Assembly (NCBI RefSeq): GCF_013911085.1
Contig: NZ_JACERN010000033.1
Location: 62,001-126,000, forward strand
Origin: Aquitalea aquatica
GTDB lineage: Bacteria > Pseudomonadota > Gammaproteobacteria > Burkholderiales > Chromobacteriaceae
Length of the DNA: 64,000 nucleotides
Reading direction: 5' to 3'
Shown here: positions 17,912 through 27,269 of the stretch, piece after piece
Position numbering within the stretch: position 1 is the first letter of the stretch
How the letters are laid out: each line of letters begins with the position of its first letter
The notes under the pieces: generated by a model
Seen by the model: only the letters and a program-made list of their open reading frames with translations
Databases searched by the model: none
Told to the model about the DNA's origin: nothing
Translations under genes and position numbers: made by a program

Positions 17912-19163
17912 GATTGCTCTGTTCAGCATGCTGAACCGCCGCCTGACCGTGGTGCTTGCCATCCTGACCGTGGCCCTGTCCGTCCTACTGCTGGTTGGCG
18001 TGGAGCGCTTGCGCACCGAAGCGAGAAACAGTTTCAGCAATACGGTGTCCGGAACCGACCTGATCGTGGGCTCACGTACCGGCTCGGTGCAGCTGCTGCT
18101 ATATAGCGTGTTCCGGGTTGGCAATGCCACCAACAATATCGGCTGGGACAGCTATCTCAAACTGGCGCACGATCCGCGCGTGGCCTGGACCATACCCATT
18201 TCGCTGGGCGACAGCTTCAAAGGCTTTCCGGTGCTGGGCACTACTGCCGACTATTTCAAATACTTGCGTTATGGCGATGAGCAGCCGCTTCACTTCACGC
18301 GGGGGGGCATGTTCCGGCACACCCATGATGCCGTGCTGGGTGCCAATGTCGCCAACAAGCGTAACTATGTACTGGGACAAAAAATCGTCCTGACACATGG
18401 CAGTGGCGATGGCGCACTCAGCGATCATTCCGACCAGCCCTTTACCGTGGTTGGTGTACTGGCCCCCACCGGCACACCGGTTGACGATAGCGTGCATGTA
18501 TCGCTTGATGGCCTGACCGCCATCCACGAAGGCTGGCAATCTGGCAGTGCCTCCATCCTGTCCACAACAGGCATCTACGCCGCCGACGAAAACCGCGCCA
18601 TCCCGCCCCCGGAAACCATTACCGCTTTTTATGTGGGCTTGAAATCGCGCACCTCATTGTTCAGCTATCAACGTAAGGTCAATCAGTATCGTGAGGAAAC
18701 CCTGATGGCCATCATGCCGGGTGTCGCGCTGTCTGAGCTGTGGCAGCTGATGAAGGTGGCTGAGCAGGCGTTGCTGATCGTATCGGTCTTTGTCATGGTT
18801 ATCGGCTTGCTGGGCATGCTGACAGCCTTGTTGACCGGTCTTGACGAGCGGCGGCGGGAAATGGCCATCTTGCGCTCGGTAGGTGCGCGCGCATGGCAAA
18901 TATTCTTGCTGGTCATGGGCGAAACCTTGTGGCTGGTCAGCATAGGCATCCTGCTGGGCATGTCGCTGCTGTACCTTGCACTCCTCATCGCCAGACCGAT
19001 CCTGCGCGAAACATACAGCCTGAACATTAGCCTGTATTGGCCCACCCGCAGCGAATGCGGGCTACTCCTAGCCACCCTGCTGGCCGGTGCAGTGATCGGC
19101 GCCATTCCCGCCTGGCGCGCTTACCGGATGTCATTGAACGACGGCCTGAGCCAGAAAATTTAG
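17904..19163 (+). CDS. FtsX/MacB-like ABC permease of zinc operon
   Basis: The 419-residue protein has the MacB-FtsX layout. TM1 is near residues 14-33, a large periplasmic domain spans about 34-280 (SGTDLIVGSRTGSVQLLLYS at its beginning), and three C-terminal TM helices lie at about 295-320, 340-370 and 385-405. Between TM2 and TM3 is the coupling segment ERRREMAILRSVGARAWQI. It translates from an ATG inside the end of the ATPase gene, a coupling typical of subunit pairs. It ends the operon. About 115 gene-free bases separate it from the converging methyltransferase gene. Confidence 0.87.
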   Translation: MFRIALFSMLNRRLTVVLAILTVALSVLLLVGVERLRTEARNSFSNTVSGTDLIVGSRTGSVQLLLYSVFRVGNATNNIGWDSYLKLAHDPRVAWTIPISLGDSFKGFPVLGTTADYFKYLRYGDEQPLHFTRGGMFRHTHDAVLGANVANKRNYVLGQKIVLTHGSGDGALSDHSDQPFTVVGVLAPTGTPVDDSVHVSLDGLTAIHEGWQSGSASILSTTGIYAADENRAIPPPETITAFYVGLKSRTSLFSYQRKVNQYREETLMAIMPGVALSELWQLMKVAEQALLIVSVFVMVIGLLGMLTALLTGLDERRREMAILRSVGARAWQIFLLVMGETLWLVSIGILLGMSLLYLALLIARPILRETYSLNISLYWPTRSECGLLLATLLAGAVIGAIPAWRAYRMSLNDGLSQKI

Positions 19164-19278
19164 CCTGCCGCTTATTTATCTGCCAGTTAATCGCCTCGCC
19201 CATGGTCCAGACCAGTGAACAGAGGCCAGCGCCCCCGTTCACCAGGACTGCATCAGGCGGTGGGCTGCAAGGTATCGA

Positions 19279-20172
19279 TCAGCTCAGGCTTTTGGACAAT
19301 GCGGCAATGTGCTCCGGCGTGATGCCGCAGCAGCCGCCAACAATGCCAGCGCCCTTGCCCACCCAGCGTTCGGCCCAGCCCAGATAGTTCTGCGGCGTCA
19401 GGTCGGCACGGATTTCATCCAGCGTGGCATTGGCCTTGGCATCCTTCGGGGTGGGGGGAAAGGCATTGGCGTACACACCCAGTTGCAACTGACCGCCTTG
19501 CTGCTGCAGCACGGCATTGGCCGCATCCAGCGCGGCTTCCATCACTTCCGGCTGGCTGCAATTGAACAGCACGGCTGCCGCCCCCAAGCGGATGGCTTCG
19601 ACCACGGCTTCGCCAACCGTTTCACCAGAACGCAGGCGAGCCACGCCATCAGTGTCTTCATCCTGCAGGGTAAACGACAGCCACAAGGGCTTGTCCTGCT
19701 CACCCAGCGCCTGGCGCACCGCGCGTACCTCGGCCAGCGAGCTTTGCGTCTCAGCCAGCCACACATCCACATACAGCGTCAGCCCGGCAATCAGCACCCG
19801 GTGAATGGCCAACGAATCCGCCTCGTTGAACAGATCGGGCCGGTAAGAACCCAGCGCCGGCGGCAGCGAGCCGGCCACGGTCACCGCGTGACTTGCCTTG
19901 TCGGCGCTGCGGCGGGCCAGTTCGCCGGCCAGCGCAGCCAGTCGCTCGCCATGCTGTTCGAAACGCTGCTGGCCAATGTGAAAGGGCACCACGGCATAGC
20001 TGTTGGTGGTAATCACGCGGGCACCAGCACTGACAAAGGCATCGTGTGCTTGCTCGACAAAATGCGGACCTTCCAGCAGTGCCAGCGCCGACCATTCCGG
20101 TTGCTGGAACGGCGCACCAATGCGTTTGAGTTCGCGGCCCATGCCGCCATCGAGAATAAGGGTTTGGCTCAT
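19279..20172 (-). CDS. Homocysteine S-methyltransferase family protein
   Basis: The start at 20172 is chosen because the protein then begins MSQTLILDGGMGRELKRIG, the standard N-terminus. The longer frame adds 26 atypical residues, and GGA lies 8 bases upstream. The 297-residue enzyme keeps the zinc-binding cysteines: LFNCSQ and the C-terminal GGCCGITP. Such enzymes transfer a methyl group from S-methylmethionine or similar donors to homocysteine to make methionine. The divergent gene encodes an amino-acid ABC binding protein, so uptake of the donor could be linked. No methionine regulator box was recognised. Confidence 0.87.
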   Translation of the reverse strand: MSQTLILDGGMGRELKRIGAPFQQPEWSALALLEGPHFVEQAHDAFVSAGARVITTNSYAVVPFHIGQQRFEQHGERLAALAGELARRSADKASHAVTVAGSLPPALGSYRPDLFNEADSLAIHRVLIAGLTLYVDVWLAETQSSLAEVRAVRQALGEQDKPLWLSFTLQDEDTDGVARLRSGETVGEAVVEAIRLGAAAVLFNCSQPEVMEAALDAANAVLQQQGGQLQLGVYANAFPPTPKDAKANATLDEIRADLTPQNYLGWAERWVGKGAGIVGGCCGITPEHIAALSKSLS

Positions 20173-20314
20173 GATGTTATCCATGCATTCAACATTCACA
20201 CCGGGAAAGCCGGCATGATGAAAAAATGTTATATTCTTATAAAGAAACAAGTTGGTATTTATTATAATAGTTTGATATATAGATTAACACCCAAACAGCA
20301 TTCAAACCAAAAAA
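20173..20314. promoter_or_regulatory. Divergent promoter region, methyltransferase / amino-acid importer
   Basis: The 142 bases between divergent starts turn strongly AT-rich at 20220-20290. A TATAAT hexamer lies within TTTATTATAATAG near 20258-20268, giving a plausible -10 for the plus-strand binding-protein gene. No -35 at ideal spacing is obvious and no regulator site is recognised. Confidence 0.4.
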
Positions 20315-21145
20315 ATGTTCAAACGACAAACCAAGATCACCCAAACCCTCGCCGCCCTGGCCCTGCTGGCCGCCAGCCAGAGCCATGCCGGTGCCACGCT
20401 GGACCATGTGCAGAAAAGCGGCGTACTGCGCGGCGTGCTACTGGAAAGCTACCCTCCCTACTCTTTCCTCAACAGCAAGAACCAGCTGGATGGCTTTGAT
20501 GTGGATGTAGCCAAGGCCGTGGCGAAAAAGCTGGGCGTCAAACTGAGACTGGACACCCCATCCTGGGAAGTGATTGCCGCCGGCAAATGGGGTGCGCGCT
20601 GGGACATCTGCATTTGCTCGATGACGCCCAACAAGGAAAGAGCGCAAGTACTGGACTTCCCGGCCTTCTACTACAACTCGCCAGCGGTGCTGATTGCCAA
20701 CATCGCCGACAAGAAAACCAGCAGCATCAAGGATCTGGAAGGCAAGAAAATTGCCGTGCAACAAGGCTCGTCCTACGAGAGCTACCTGCAAAAGAAGCTG
20801 GTAATTGAAGCACCCAATGCGGTGCAGCCCACCTACGGTTTCAACAAGGTCATCATCGCCCCCTACGACAACGAAGAGCTGGCCTACCAGGATCTGGCAC
20901 TGGGCGCGGGCAAGCGCGTGGATGCGGTGATTTCCAATCTGGTGACCGCGCGCGAACGCATCAGCAAAACCGGCAAGTTCCGCATCGTGGGCAGCCCGCT
21001 GTATCAGGAGCCGAACTGGGTGGCCGTGGACAAGGGCGATGCGCAGTGGAATGCCCGTGTCAAACAGGTCATCAGCGAACTGAAAAAAGACGGTACGCTC
21101 AGCGCCATTTCCAAGAAGTGGATTGGCAGCGATATCACCAACTAA
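20315..21145 (+). CDS. Amino-acid ABC transporter periplasmic binding protein
   Basis: The 276-residue SBP_bac_3 protein has a signal peptide ending at SQSHAGAT. Domain hallmarks are YPPYSFLNSKNQLDGFDVDV at the N-lobe, the SMTPNKERAQVLDFP turn and a late GSPLYQEPNWVAVDKGD. The insert PYDNEELAYQDLALGAGKR is usual for this subgroup of polar amino-acid binding proteins. It delivers an amino acid to the permease encoded next. A terminator hairpin between the two genes should keep this gene in excess. The ligand cannot be told from sequence. The divergent methyltransferase hints at a sulphur-containing amino acid. Confidence 0.88.
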   Translation: MFKRQTKITQTLAALALLAASQSHAGATLDHVQKSGVLRGVLLESYPPYSFLNSKNQLDGFDVDVAKAVAKKLGVKLRLDTPSWEVIAAGKWGARWDICICSMTPNKERAQVLDFPAFYYNSPAVLIANIADKKTSSIKDLEGKKIAVQQGSSYESYLQKKLVIEAPNAVQPTYGFNKVIIAPYDNEELAYQDLALGAGKRVDAVISNLVTARERISKTGKFRIVGSPLYQEPNWVAVDKGDAQWNARVKQVISELKKDGTLSAISKKWIGSDITN

Positions 21146-21150
21146 GAATC

Positions 21151-21191
21151 AGCCCCGTGGCGGCAAGCATGCGCCCGGGGCTTTCTGTTTT
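21151..21191 (+). terminator. Intercistronic terminator/attenuator
   Basis: AGCCCCG (21151-21157) pairs with CGGGGCT (21176-21182) and is followed by TTCTGTTTTTG. It lies between the binding-protein stop and the permease start in one operon, so partial termination would give more binding protein than permease. Confidence 0.75.
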
Positions 21192-21982
21192 TGTCTGTCC
21201 GTATCATGAAACTGGAAAACCGATTCAGGCTGCAAGTCGGCCTGGTCATGTTGTGTCTGTTGGGTGGCTTTGTCTGGTTTGTGCAAGCCTTTGGGCTGGA
21301 CTACCAGTTTGCCCTGAGCAAGCTGCCCTTGCTGGCCGGGCTGGAGTTAAGCCCGGAAGGCTTTATCCAGGGCATTCCGCTCACCCTGCTGTTATGCCTG
21401 CTCTCCACCGTGCTGGCGGTAGCCATCGGCATGCTGTCGGCGCTGGGGCGGCTATCCAGCAACCCGCTGCTGTACGGCCTGGCCACCTTTTACAATTCCT
21501 TCTTCAAGGGCACACCGCTCTTGGTACAGATTCTGCTGATCTACCTGGGCCTGCCGCAGCTGGGCGTGGTACCCACCGCCATTCCGTCCGGTGTGGCCGC
21601 ACTGGCACTGTGCTATGGCGCCTACCTGAGCGAAGTATTCCGCTCGGCCATCCTGTCGATTCACCGTGGCCAGTGGGATGCTGGCAAGGCTCTGGGGCTT
21701 AAGCCACATGCCATCATGCGCCACATCATTTTGCCGCAGGCGATGAAAGTGGCGGTGCCGCCCACCTTCTCCATGTTCATTTCCATGCTGAAGGACTCCT
21801 CACTGGTATCGGTAATGGGCCTGTGGGAGCTGATGTTCCTGGCGCAAAGCTATGGCCGCTCAGCTTACCGCTATATGGAAATGCTGCTGACCGCCGCCAT
21901 CCTGTACTGGCTGCTGTCCATCGTGCTGGAGCTATTCCAGCACCGGCTGGAGCAGAAACTGTCGGTTTCCGCCCGGCGCTGA
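21191..21982 (+). CDS. Amino-acid ABC transporter permease (HisM/GltJ type)
   Basis: The track frame starts at a GTG at 21191, and an ATG at 21206 (MKLENRFRLQVGL) is an equally good start. There are about five TM helices: 16-36, 57-82, 92-115, and two more before 250. The EAA loop is visible as the cytosolic segment AGKALGLKPHAIMRHIILPQA, the ATPase contact typical of amino-acid permeases, with FFKGTPLLVQILLIYLGLP before it. No ATPase gene of the importer lies in the window, so it may be elsewhere or shared. The coding ends before a gap with no clear gene. Confidence 0.87.
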   Translation: MSVRIMKLENRFRLQVGLVMLCLLGGFVWFVQAFGLDYQFALSKLPLLAGLELSPEGFIQGIPLTLLLCLLSTVLAVAIGMLSALGRLSSNPLLYGLATFYNSFFKGTPLLVQILLIYLGLPQLGVVPTAIPSGVAALALCYGAYLSEVFRSAILSIHRGQWDAGKALGLKPHAIMRHIILPQAMKVAVPPTFSMFISMLKDSSLVSVMGLWELMFLAQSYGRSAYRYMEMLLTAAILYWLLSIVLELFQHRLEQKLSVSARR

Positions 21983-22472
21983 GCCATGATCGCGGCGGCA
22001 AGAAAGTGCTGCCGCGTGTTAAGCAAGGCTTGGGTCATGGCAGGCAAAGCGCCGGGATGGTGGCATCCATCCACGAAGCGAAGCGGCGCTGGGGCAAGGC
22101 GCGCCAACGCCGACAGTACCAGCAGTACGGCAAGGAAGCGCAATGCCGCAGCGGAGGTTTTGTTAGCCGCTCTTAATGACTCTTGCGCAACGCCGCCCCC
22201 AGCACATTACCCAGCAGGGCAATGCCTTGCCCCAACACCAGACTCCTGGGGTGGCCGTCATTCAGCCGTATGCAATGTCCGAATTGCCTGCTGGCGAGAA
22301 ATATCAGTCCGGGCAGGATACTGCCCCCGACTTGAGCGGCCTTGCAATGCAGCTGCCAAGCAGCCCCAGTAGCACCCCTCCGGCGATACCCCTGTCGGGG
22401 TATTGCTGCACCGGCCACGAAAACCGGGACGCCCCAAATTAGTGACGGGTGCAGGTTGTCGCTTACCCCCGC
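21983..22472. other. Intergenic region with two weak minus-strand frames
   Basis: About 490 bases separate the permease and the convergent outer-membrane efflux gene. Two minus-strand frames are present (22173-22418, with a hydrophobic GSILPGLIFLASRQFG stretch, and 21871-22143, beginning MRFLAVLLVLSALA but running into the permease gene). Neither has good support, and they could be relics of a membrane protein. A hairpin ATACCCC-TGTC-GGGGTAT (22386-22403) might act as a terminator. Confidence 0.35.
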
Positions 22473-23846
22473 TTAGCGCAGTTGTGCATCCCCGCCCAGC
22501 GCCTGATACAGCGTCACCTGGTTGACCAGCCGGTTGTAGCGGTTTTCCAGTAGCGACACCTGGGCCTGGCGGCGGGTTTCCTGCGCATCCAGCCAGTCTT
22601 TCAGCGGTGCTGCACCGGACTGGTAGCGTAGCCGGTACAGCTGCTCGGCCTGGCCGGCCAGTTGTGCCGACAGCGTCAGCCGCTGCCCTTGCTGCTGATA
22701 GTGGCTGCGGGCTGACAGGGCGTTTTCCACGTCGGCCAGCGCCGCGTATAGGGTCTGGCGGAAATTCACTACCGTCAGCTGGTAATCGGCCGCGCTGATC
22801 TGCGTGTTCAGCCGCATTTGCCGCCACTCCAGAAACGGCAGGGTCAGCCCTGCGCCCAGCGTGGCCAGCGGATTGCTGACCACCTGCGCCAGCCGGCTAC
22901 TGCTGCTCCCCAGACTGCCGGTCAGGGAAAAATCGGGATAGTAGGATGCGCGGGTGGCGTCGCCATTGGCCAGCGTTTCACGCAGGCGCAGTTCGGCGGC
23001 GCGCAGATCGGGCCGCCGCGCCAGCAGCTGTACCGGCAGACCAGCCGGCACATCGGGCAGATCCTGCTGCGGCAGGCTGCCAGGCGTGGTCACCACACCC
23101 TGCGGTGGGCCGTCCAGCAAGATGGCCAGCGCATTGCGGGTTTCTGCCAGTTGCTGTTGGTAGTCGTAAAGACTGGCCTGCTGGCTGGCCAGGCTTTGCC
23201 GTACGGTCAACACATCCAGCTGTGCCGCCGCGCCGGCCTGCTGCTTGGCCAGCACCAGCCGCAAGGCTTGCTGCTGGTAAGCGACACTGGCCTCGCCCAG
23301 CTGCAGGCGCTGCTGCAACCAGCCCTGTTTCCAGTACAGCTTGATGGTGCTGCCAATCAGGCTGAGCCGGCTGGCTGCGCGGTCCTGCTCGGTGGCGCGC
23401 GCCTCCCAGGCTTTGGCATCGCTCAGGTGGGCAAGCCTGCCCCATAGATCGGCCTCGTAGCTGACGGAGAGGCTGGCCGAATGCGTCTGGCTGTTGACCG
23501 CAGCCCCACCCAGGCGCTGGCTGGCGGAGCTGGACAGGCTGAAGGACGGCGTGGGGGCCAGGTCGGTAGCGGCCAGGTCGGCCTTGAGCATGGCCTGCTG
23601 CACCTTGATGGCTGCCGCCGCCAGATCATTGTTGCGCACCAGCACCTGCGCGACCAGCCGGTTCAGTTCGGCATCGCCAAACTGCTGCCACCAGTTATCA
23701 CCACTGATCGGGCTATTCTCCGCAGCAGCAGCGCCCTGCCACTGGGCGGGCAGCGTGACGGCCGGCACCTGATAGGGCGTTGCGGTCAGACTGGCGCAGC
23801 CGGCCAGCAGCAGGCTGGCCAGTACGATGGGGTAAAGCACTTTCAT
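22473..23846 (-). CDS. Outer-membrane factor lipoprotein of efflux system (TolC/NodT type)
   Basis: The start at 23846 gives MKVLYPIVLASLLLAGCASL with a lipobox (LAGC, Cys 17); the longer frame is an artefact of GC-rich reading. The 457-residue protein has the two repeated OEP domains of RND-type outer-membrane factors (SGDNWWQQFGDAELNRLVAQ at the N-terminus; ARRPDLRAAELRLRETLANG, the hallmark motif). It begins 7 bases after the macB-like stop, on the same strand. With MacA and MacB it completes a tripartite pump across both membranes. Confidence 0.9.
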   Translation of the reverse strand: MKVLYPIVLASLLLAGCASLTATPYQVPAVTLPAQWQGAAAAENSPISGDNWWQQFGDAELNRLVAQVLVRNNDLAAAAIKVQQAMLKADLAATDLAPTPSFSLSSSASQRLGGAAVNSQTHSASLSVSYEADLWGRLAHLSDAKAWEARATEQDRAASRLSLIGSTIKLYWKQGWLQQRLQLGEASVAYQQQALRLVLAKQQAGAAAQLDVLTVRQSLASQQASLYDYQQQLAETRNALAILLDGPPQGVVTTPGSLPQQDLPDVPAGLPVQLLARRPDLRAAELRLRETLANGDATRASYYPDFSLTGSLGSSSSRLAQVVSNPLATLGAGLTLPFLEWRQMRLNTQISAADYQLTVVNFRQTLYAALADVENALSARSHYQQQGQRLTLSAQLAGQAEQLYRLRYQSGAAPLKDWLDAQETRRQAQVSLLENRYNRLVNQVTLYQALGGDAQLR

Positions 23847-23853
23847 TGCATTC

Positions 23854-25803
23854 TCATTCTCGTGACAAGGCCACGACAGGGTCCAGCCGCGCCGCATTGC
23901 GCGCCGGCAGATAACCGAACAACACCCCCACCAACGTGGAACAGGCAAAGGCCGCCACAATCGAGCTGGCGGAATACACCATGGTGAAGCTGGCCAGTTT
24001 GGCCACCACCACCCCCAGCGCCAGCGACAAGGCCACGCCCAGCGCGCCACCCAGCAGGCAGACCAGTACGGCCTCGATCAGAAACTGCTGCATGATGTCG
24101 CGCTGGCGTGCGCCCACCGCCATGCACACGCCAATTTCGCGGGTGCGCTCGCTCACCGACACCAGCATGATGTTCATCACGCCGATACCGCCCACCACCA
24201 GCGAAATCACTGCAATCATCGACACCAGCAAGGTCATGGTGGCGGTAGTGGTGGCAATGGTCTGGCGGATGCTGTCGGTGTTCATCACAAAGAAGTCCTG
24301 CGTGCCGTGGCGGCGCGTCATCAGCGCCACCAGGCTTTGCTCGGCGGCATCGGTGGCAGCATTGTCGCTGACCCGTACTGTGACGGCCTTCAGATAATCC
24401 TGGCCCAGCATGCGGTACATCACCGTGCTGTAGGGCAGCCACAGATTGAGGTTGTCATCGGTGCCGAAGGCACTTTTCTGGGTTTGGGTGACGCCCACCA
24501 CCCGGCAGGGCAGCTTGCCCAGCAGGATGACCTTGCCGATGGGGTCGTCTCCGTCGGCAAACAGCGCCTTGCGGCTGTTTTCGTCGATCACCACCTGCTG
24601 TGCCTGCTGACTGACAGCCGTGGCATCGAAGGCCCTGCCCTGTGCCATGGATACGCCGCGCACACGGAAATACTGCTCGCCCACGCCCTTGACCTGCGCC
24701 GTTACCGCCACATTGCGGTAGCGCAGGGTGACGCTATCACTGACTTCCGGTGTCACGCTGTCGACAAAGCCCTGCTCGGCCAGCACTGTCGCATCGCGCG
24801 GGGTAAGGGTGTGGATGGCATCGGCCTTGCGGTCGCCAAAATGCTTGCCGGGATAGATATTGATGGTATTGGTGCCCAGCGAGCTGATGTCGCTGAGGAT
24901 GCGCTGGCTGGAGCCGGTGCCCAGTGCCACCACCGACACCACCGAGGCAATGCCGATGATGATGCCCAGCATGGTCAGCGCCGAGCGCAGCCGGTGCGCC
25001 ATCAGCGCCCGCCACGCCATGCCGAAGGCCTCGGCAAAATGCTCGCGCAGCAGCCGCCAGCCGCCCTGCTCCTCGACCAGCGCTGCGCTGGCCAGCGTGG
25101 CATTGGCCGGGGCCTCGCCGCGACGCTGGTCAGCCACCAGCCGGCCATCCCCGATTTCAATGATGCGGTCGGCGTGTTCGGCCACCTTGCTGTCGTGGGT
25201 GACCAGAATGATGGTGTGACCCTCGGCATGCAGCTCACGCAGAATGGCCATCACCTGCTGGCCGCTGGCACTATCCAGCGCGCCGGTGGGTTCATCGGCC
25301 AGAATCACCTTGCCGCCGTTCATCAGCGCCCGCGCAATACTCACCCGCTGCTGCTGGCCGCCGGACAGCTGGCCCGGCTTGTGGCCGGCCCGATCGCTCA
25401 GGCCGAGTCGCGCCAGCAGGCTGGCCGCGCGGCTGCGGCGTTCCGGTGCCGGGCTGCCGGCATAAACCGCGGGCAGCTCGACGTTTTGCAGGGCATTGAG
25501 TTCGCCCAGCAAGTGGTAGCGCTGGAAGATAAAGCCGAAGTGCTCGCGCCGCAGCTGCGCCAGCTGGTCGGGGCTCATGTCTGCCACCGGCTGGCCGGCC
25601 ACCCGATAGCTGCCGCGCGAAGGGGCATCCAGACAGCCCAGAATATTCATCAGGGTGGATTTGCCGGAGCCGGATGCGCCGATGATGGCGACCATTTCTC
25701 CGGCCTGAATCTGCAAATGGATGTCGTCCAGCACGGTGACCGTGTCTTCACCCGAGGCAAAGTCACGGCACACGCCTGACAGTTCCAGCAAGGGAGTGCT
25801 CAT
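23854..25803 (-). CDS. macB: MacB-type macrolide/peptide efflux ABC transporter
   Basis: The 649-residue fused ATPase-permease has Walker [10 protein letters not shown] (42-50), signature [15 protein letters not shown], and Walker [13 protein letters not shown] followed by the LVTHDSK switch. Its membrane half has TM1 near residues 275-300, a large periplasmic domain, and three C-terminal TMs around 525-555, 580-605 and 615-640. The linker [17 protein letters not shown] is typical. It exports macrolides or peptides with MacA and an outer-membrane factor. The gene begins 3 bases after macA on the same strand. Confidence 0.93.
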   Translation of the reverse strand: MSTPLLELSGVCRDFASGEDTVTVLDDIHLQIQAGEMVAIIGASGSGKSTLMNILGCLDAPSRGSYRVAGQPVADMSPDQLAQLRREHFGFIFQRYHLLGELNALQNVELPAVYAGSPAPERRSRAASLLARLGLSDRAGHKPGQLSGGQQQRVSIARALMNGGKVILADEPTGALDSASGQQVMAILRELHAEGHTIILVTHDSKVAEHADRIIEIGDGRLVADQRRGEAPANATLASAALVEEQGGWRLLREHFAEAFGMAWRALMAHRLRSALTMLGIIIGIASVVSVVALGTGSSQRILSDISSLGTNTINIYPGKHFGDRKADAIHTLTPRDATVLAEQGFVDSVTPEVSDSVTLRYRNVAVTAQVKGVGEQYFRVRGVSMAQGRAFDATAVSQQAQQVVIDENSRKALFADGDDPIGKVILLGKLPCRVVGVTQTQKSAFGTDDNLNLWLPYSTVMYRMLGQDYLKAVTVRVSDNAATDAAEQSLVALMTRRHGTQDFFVMNTDSIRQTIATTTATMTLLVSMIAVISLVVGGIGVMNIMLVSVSERTREIGVCMAVGARQRDIMQQFLIEAVLVCLLGGALGVALSLALGVVVAKLASFTMVYSASSIVAAFACSTLVGVLFGYLPARNAARLDPVVALSRE

Positions 25804-25806
25804 GGC

Positions 25807-27024
25807 TTACATCCCCATCGGCGGTGGGCCGTTGTGGCTGCTGCTGGCACTGGCCGTTGCACTGGCCTCCCCTACCACCACCTGCTCGCCCTCGCGCAGG
25901 CCGCTCAGCACCTGGGCGTGGACATTATTGTTCAGACCTATGCGGACCTGCCGTATCTGCACACTGCCATCGGCCTGCACTACCCGCACCGCATAGCGAC
26001 CATTCTTGCCGGCCGCACCCAGCGCATTGGCGGGTATGGCCAGCGCAGCCTTGACCTGGCTGAGCACCACGGTAACCTGAGCCGTCATGTTGATACGCAG
26101 CTTGTGCTGCGGGTTGGGCACATCAAACAGACCGTAGTAATAGATGGCTGTAGATGAGGAGCTGCTGGACGACGAACTGGTCGAGGTGGAGCTGGTGCTA
26201 CTGTCACTGGAGTCGCTATAGGACTGTGGCGCCGGATCGACCGAACGCAAGCTGGCCTGATAACGCTGGTCCGGCTCGCCCAGAATGGTGAAATACACCG
26301 GCATGCCCGGCTTGACCCGTACCACATCGCCCTCCGAGATCTCCGACTTCACCGTCACCGTATCCAGTTGCGCCAGCTTGACGATGGTGGGAGTGGACTG
26401 GCTGGCATTCACCGTCTGCCCTTCTTCCACCGACAAGGCCACCACTACGCCATCGATGGGCGCAACAATGCGGGTATAGCCCAGATTGAGCTGGGCCGTT
26501 TTCAGGCTGATGCGCGCCTGTTGCAATTGCGCCTGCAGCTGCTGGGCATCGGCATCGGCGCCATCCATTGCTGCCTTGGCACTGTCGTAGCTTTCGCGCG
26601 AGGTGGCCTGCTGCCCCAGCATCTGCTGCTGACGGGAAAAGTCCTGTCGCGCCTTGAGTAAGGCTGCCAGTTTGGACTTCAGCTGCGACTGATAGCTGCT
26701 GACCGAAGCCTGGGCATCTTCCAGCGCATTTTCCTGGGTACGCGGGTCGATTTCGGCCAGCAAATCGCCCTGGTGCACACTCTGGCCCAGCTTGACCTTG
26801 AGCGATTTAATCTGGCCGGATACCTGGGCCCCCACGCTGACTTCACGCAGTGCCTTGATGGTGCCGGTGGCCAGCACGCTGTCTTCCAGATCAAGATGGG
26901 TGACGGTGGCAGTCAGGTAGTGATTGACTGGCTGACGCGGATAAAACAGGTAGGCGAGCAGAATAAGCAGCAGCACGGCGACAGCCACCAGGCTGCGCGT
27001 CTGCAATGAACTGAGGCGGGGCAT
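25807..27024 (-). CDS. macA: MacA-type periplasmic adaptor with serine-rich insert
   Basis: The start at 27024 gives MPRLSSLQTRSLVAVAVLLL with an N-terminal membrane anchor; the longer frame adds 15 unlikely residues. The 405-residue protein has the membrane-fusion lipoyl/hairpin/beta-barrel layout: VGAQVSGQIKSLKVKLGQ, coiled-coil hairpin, then TRIVAPIDGVVVALSVEEGQ. Unusual is a Ser/Thr/Asp-rich run of about 26 residues (about 266-292). It lies after the beta-barrel (PAPQSYSD, then many S) and before IYYYGLFDVPN. It is first in the macA-macB-OMF operon. Confidence 0.92.
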   Translation of the reverse strand: MPRLSSLQTRSLVAVAVLLLILLAYLFYPRQPVNHYLTATVTHLDLEDSVLATGTIKALREVSVGAQVSGQIKSLKVKLGQSVHQGDLLAEIDPRTQENALEDAQASVSSYQSQLKSKLAALLKARQDFSRQQQMLGQQATSRESYDSAKAAMDGADADAQQLQAQLQQARISLKTAQLNLGYTRIVAPIDGVVVALSVEEGQTVNASQSTPTIVKLAQLDTVTVKSEISEGDVVRVKPGMPVYFTILGEPDQRYQASLRSVDPAPQSYSDSSDSSTSSTSTSSSSSSSSSTAIYYYGLFDVPNPQHKLRINMTAQVTVVLSQVKAALAIPANALGAAGKNGRYAVRVVQADGSVQIRQVRIGLNNNVHAQVLSGLREGEQVVVGEASATASASSSHNGPPPMGM

Positions 27025-27269
27025 GTAGATTAGGAATGCACAATGGTTGCTTCGATGCGGCAGTATCACGGCATGACCTGCTGGCTGCGGTTAACCGCAG
27101 GTAAAAAAATGTCAGGAAATGTAAGCATGTACTGAAGAAGTATGCACTGCAGCCAAAGGGCGACTTTGGCAAAAGCAGCCCGACAGAGTAAAGTATGCCG
27201 CTTCCATGTCGCCCCTGCCCGCTGGCCGGCGGCCAACCCCGTTCACCCTTTTCATTCACAGGCTTCACC

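Noticed and set aside
19309-20499. 396-codon plus-strand frame opposite the methyltransferase
   Set aside because: The opposite strand has a clear methyltransferase with zinc cysteines. The shadow frame has no family features.
22158-22172. 15-base repeat TTTTGTTAGCCGCTC also at 34078-34092
   Set aside because: One or two such matches are expected by chance in 64 kb, and no flanking similarity is seen.
24307-25779. Long plus-strand frame of 490 codons opposite macB
   Set aside because: It is antisense to a certain macB gene with perfect domain motifs. GC-rich codon use makes long shadow frames common here.
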